Assembly: GCF_019924045.1 (NCBI RefSeq)
Contig: NZ_JAHXBN010000010.1
Location: forward strand, 868,001 to 932,000
DNA length: 64,000 nucleotides
Reading direction: 5' to 3'
DNA from: Dyadobacter fermentans
GTDB taxonomy: Bacteria; Bacteroidota; Bacteroidia; Cytophagales; Spirosomataceae
Shown here: one piece after another, positions 61,787-64,000 of the stretch
Position numbering within the stretch: the stretch's first letter is position 1
Layout of the letters: each line of letters begins with the position of its first letter
The notes under the pieces: generated by a model
The model's database searches: none
Seen by the model: only the letters and a program-made list of their open reading frames with translations
Told to the model about the DNA's origin: nothing
Made by a program: the position numbers and the translations under genes

Positions 61787-62593
61787 TTATTCTCGCCAGC
61801 CGAAGATATTCAATTGCAAATCCATCACATCATTACCGCGATAGCGATGGTTTACAAATGGCCGGATCCGGTGCTGGTTGGTATCCACATAATAACGAAA
61901 ACCGTTTTCTTCAAAAACTTTCACTACATCTGCCAGGCCCTGCGCATTGCCGATGTACGAGTGAAATTCCACAAAAAGGTTCTGCACCCTTGCCATCGAA
62001 CCCCGGCAATCATGAAGAACATCGATCTCCGCACCTTCAATATCCATTTTCAGGAAATCAATCCGGCTTTCCTTTTCCAGAAAGTCTTTCAGGCGAATGG
62101 AATCGATTTTTCGTTTCTGCGCCGTTGAATAAATTGAGGAAGAGTCCGCCGATTCGCTTCCGAACCAAATGCCTTCCTCATTAATCCACACAGCTTTGTC
62201 TATAATTTCGACATCGTTCACGCCATTGCCTTCGAGGTTCCGGCGTAGCAACGAAGCTATTGTAGGCTCGGCTTCGAATGCAAGTAATCTGGCCTTGGGG
62301 AACAGTTTTTTGAAATACAGAACGCTCATTCCAATATTCGCGCCACAGTCGAAAATCACAGGTTGGGACTGCTCACTTTCAAAGTAGTAGAACTCGTCTG
62401 CAAAGATTTCCTTATGCTGCCAAAGAAACGACATGGTGTCGGGGACTTTCAGTTTGAACCCGCCGAATGTCACGTCGGTCAGCTTGTAGCGGGCGCGGTT
62501 GCCGTATTTGAGCAGCAACGCCATAAATTCCCGGTTCCGGGCCGATCCGAGGGCATGATAGGGTTCTTTAAGCAGGTAGCGGAGCCAGTACAT
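61787..62593 (-). CDS. FkbM family methyltransferase
   Basis: A 268-residue protein whose core VIFDCGANIGMSVLYFKKLF, then ARLLAFEAEPTIASLLRRNL and IDFLKMDIEGAEIDVLHDCR is the FkbM signature; the terminal FHSYIGNAQGLADVVKVFEE also fits. There is no signal peptide. FkbM enzymes O-methylate sugars or polyketides, so in this region it probably modifies the polysaccharide. It is 12 bases from the glycosyltransferase gene upstream on the same strand. Confidence 0.9.
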   Translation of the reverse strand: MYWLRYLLKEPYHALGSARNREFMALLLKYGNRARYKLTDVTFGGFKLKVPDTMSFLWQHKEIFADEFYYFESEQSQPVIFDCGANIGMSVLYFKKLFPKARLLAFEAEPTIASLLRRNLEGNGVNDVEIIDKAVWINEEGIWFGSESADSSSIYSTAQKRKIDSIRLKDFLEKESRIDFLKMDIEGAEIDVLHDCRGSMARVQNLFVEFHSYIGNAQGLADVVKVFEENGFRYYVDTNQHRIRPFVNHRYRGNDVMDLQLNIFGWRE

Positions 62594-62605
62594 AAGTGTA
62601 GTAGG

Positions 62606-63499
62606 TCAAATGCCGTATTTGACCCGGTTTTTAATTTTTAAAAGAAAAGATAACCGGTAATATTGCTGGAAAGCACGGATCACATCAGCATCAGGCTTCA
62701 AATCGGCGGGCATAGTCACATGTCCTTCCGCCATTTCTTCTCCATATTCCCCCGATTTGAAAGTGAAATTAGTGCCGCTGCCGTCGGTGCCGATATTTTT
62801 GATTTTGGAATGGACAGGATACAGTCCATATGCACCATTGGCGAACTGCGAATAAGTCCAGCGGATAGCCCACGAATCGATCACACCTTTTTGTTGCTTG
62901 GCTAGCATTGGCCACAGGTCGTCACCACCCTGGTTAAACGCATTTCGCCGTTTGTCGTCTTTTTTCAGGTTTGGGAAATCGCGTACCTGCCAATCGGCCT
63001 TCACCCATTTACGTGCCCAGGTTCCCCAGCCCCAGGAGCTCGCCCGTGGTACGAGGTACAGCTCATGCGGGTAATTTTCAGGGACGCCGATAGGCGGCGT
63101 GTAGCCGGTAACCGAGTAAATGTCGTCTCGCTCCGCATACGTATCCAACGCATTGTTCATAAATGACAGGAAATCGGTGGTACTAAGCATGTCGTCCTCC
63201 AACACAATTACTTTCGGATACCTGGAAAGAACAAAACTGACACCCTCTATCACAGAAGCCGCCAGACCTTTGTTTCGCGGAGATTCAAAGATCGTCACAT
63301 TTTTGAAACCTGTAATGCCTGAAATGTACGCGCGCACCTCATTCACAGCTTCCGCCTCCTGCGCGTGCTTCGGCCCGTCGGAATAGATATACAACTCGCT
63401 TTTGGAAGCGAGCGTATTCATTTGCAGGCTTTTGACAGTCTGCTGCAAATGCCAGGGACGGTTATAGCAAAAAAGAACGATAGGGGCATGGGCGCGCAT
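62606..63499 (-). CDS. Glycosyltransferase, HlpA-like GT2-related
   Basis: A 297-residue protein of GT-A fold: APIVLFCYNRPWHLQQTVKS at the start, IYSDGPKHAQE, FESPRNKGLAASVIEG, PKVIVLEDDMLSTTDFLSFM with the DDM metal-binding site, and ASSWGWGTWARKW. Database entries often call this family hemolytic protein HlpA, but the sequence is a glycosyltransferase. It should add a sugar to the growing polysaccharide. FkbM follows it in the same transcript. Confidence 0.85.
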   Translation of the reverse strand: MRAHAPIVLFCYNRPWHLQQTVKSLQMNTLASKSELYIYSDGPKHAQEAEAVNEVRAYISGITGFKNVTIFESPRNKGLAASVIEGVSFVLSRYPKVIVLEDDMLSTTDFLSFMNNALDTYAERDDIYSVTGYTPPIGVPENYPHELYLVPRASSWGWGTWARKWVKADWQVRDFPNLKKDDKRRNAFNQGGDDLWPMLAKQQKGVIDSWAIRWTYSQFANGAYGLYPVHSKIKNIGTDGSGTNFTFKSGEYGEEMAEGHVTMPADLKPDADVIRAFQQYYRLSFLLKIKNRVKYGI

Positions 63500-63591
63500 G
63501 AGCTCATTTGTCGGTTATTGTTGCAAAAGTAGGCCGAATCGTTTCTAAATCACAACAAATGCGAAAGTAGTAAAAAGTCAGGGCGGCGAGT

Positions 63592-63618
63592 TTTGGTGCC
63601 CAAACTGTACTACCTTTG
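63592..63618 (+). promoter_or_regulatory. Predicted promoter of wecB
   Basis: TTTG at 63592-63595, 15 bases, then TACCTTTG at 63611-63618, an exact TAnnTTTG. Transcription would begin near 63625, 17 bases before the TTG start at 63642. Confidence 0.6.
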
Positions 63619-63641
63619 CAGGGAAACCGTCATCGAAGTCG

Positions 63642-64000
63642 TTGAAAATAATATGCGTGATGGGGGCGCGGCCCAATTTTGTGAAGGTAGCGGCCTTGTA
63701 CAGAGCCTTCTCAAAGTATCCGGAGTTTTCCGTCTGCCTGGTTCATACCGGCCAGCATCACGACGATGCCATGTACAAGGTATTTCTGACGCAACTGGGC
63801 CTCCCTGAACCGGATTTTTCATTGTGTATTCACGGCGGCTCCCACACCGGACAGACCGCCCAAATCATGCTGGCTTTTGAAAAAGTGCTTTCGAGCGAAT
63901 CCCCGGACCTCGTGGTGGTTGTCGGCGACGTCAATTCGAGTTTGGCATGTGCATTGGTGGCGGCCAAAGAGGGGGTTAAGCTGGCGCACGTGGAGGCCGG
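63642..64000 (+). CDS. wecB: UDP-N-acetylglucosamine 2-epimerase, 5' part
   Basis: The frame beginning with TTG at 63642 reads MKIICVMGARPNFVKVAALY, the standard WecB N-terminus, followed by VHTGQHHDDAMYKVFLTQLG, HGGSHTGQTAQIMLAFEKVL and VVVVGDVNSSLACALVAAKE; it is open to the window edge (119 codons) and so has no stop here. The TTG lies 17 bases after the predicted transcription start. WecB interconverts UDP-GlcNAc and UDP-ManNAc in the cytoplasm. With the dehydrogenase at 60514 it would supply ManNAc-type uronic acid. Confidence 0.92.
   Translation, partial: MKIICVMGARPNFVKVAALYRAFSKYPEFSVCLVHTGQHHDDAMYKVFLTQLGLPEPDFSLCIHGGSHTGQTAQIMLAFEKVLSSESPDLVVVVGDVNSSLACALVAAKEGVKLAHVEA

Noticed and set aside
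63593..63808. 71-codon plus-strand frame overlapping the wecB start
   Set aside because: The wecB frame from the TTG at 63642 encodes a standard conserved N-terminus; the other frame has no family features.
1..64000. CRISPR array, prophage, integrase, insertion sequence or tRNA
   Set aside because: No regularly spaced repeats, transposase or integrase motifs, or tRNA-like cloverleaf ends were recognised.

Overview
The window is chromosomal DNA of a Bacteroidota bacterium, most likely of the Cytophagales/Spirosomaceae group; Dyadobacter-like is an inference from overall gene style, not a database match. Supporting signs are a SusC/SusD pair, TonB-dependent receptors with DUF4249 partners, a type IX secretion plug protein, DUF5723, DUF3276 and DUF4302 families, lipoproteins with short lipobox signals, almost no Shine-Dalgarno sequences, and several promoter-like TTTG-N15-17-TAnnTTTG elements typical of the Bacteroidota primary sigma factor. 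I saw no rRNA, tRNA, CRISPR array, integrase or transposase.

Layout. 1-3.6 kb: C-terminal part of a large FG-GAP/VCBS-ASPIC protein and a vanadium-haloperoxidase-like lipoprotein. 3.8-6.1 kb (minus): patatin phospholipase, a VapBC-like pair whose toxin is frameshifted, and an MBL-fold hydrolase. 6.2-9.8 kb: exported GH92 mannosidase and a Tat/lipobox flavin oxidoreductase. 10-12 kb: threonine aldolase and three small conserved proteins. 12.1-15.5 kb (minus): TonB receptor plus DUF4249 lipoprotein. 15.6-19.8 kb (minus): SMP-30 lactonase, Gfo/Idh/MocA oxidoreductase with a small phosphatase, a HigBA-like toxin-antitoxin pair, and a small secreted protein.

20-26.8 kb (minus) is a coherent sugar-acid catabolic block: AraC regulator, cytoplasmic GH88-type unsaturated uronyl hydrolase, TIM-barrel isomerase, Gfo/Idh/MocA oxidoreductase, SDR and MFS permease, closed by a strong terminator. 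It probably imports an unsaturated uronate oligosaccharide and processes it in the cytoplasm. 26.8-49.3 kb is mainly housekeeping: ABC exporter, PBP1A, MsrB, DUF5723, ATP-grasp plus esterase, PheS, a LytTR regulator with many TACGT motifs upstream, an outer-membrane barrel, RadA, DUF58, RlpA, DUF3276, YchF, T9SS plug, Uma2, an ABC-F protein and a siroheme synthase. 49.6-56.7 kb is a four-gene import locus (SusC, SusD, zinc metallohydrolase lipoprotein, DUF4302 lipoprotein). 56.7-64 kb is a surface-polysaccharide region (three glycosyltransferases, two methyltransferases, nucleotide-sugar dehydrogenase, WecB at the right edge).

The most unusual signal is at 59.8-60.4 kb. An ORF6N-domain (KilA-N/Bro-type) gene carries a perfect 43-nt palindrome inside its own coding sequence, and a 31-nt palindrome with nearly the same core lies just after its stop codon. 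The two cores differ at a symmetric pair of positions that keeps both palindromic, which suggests a protein-DNA recognition site or a mobile palindromic repeat tied to this gene. Several other palindromic elements sit against stop codons across the window.
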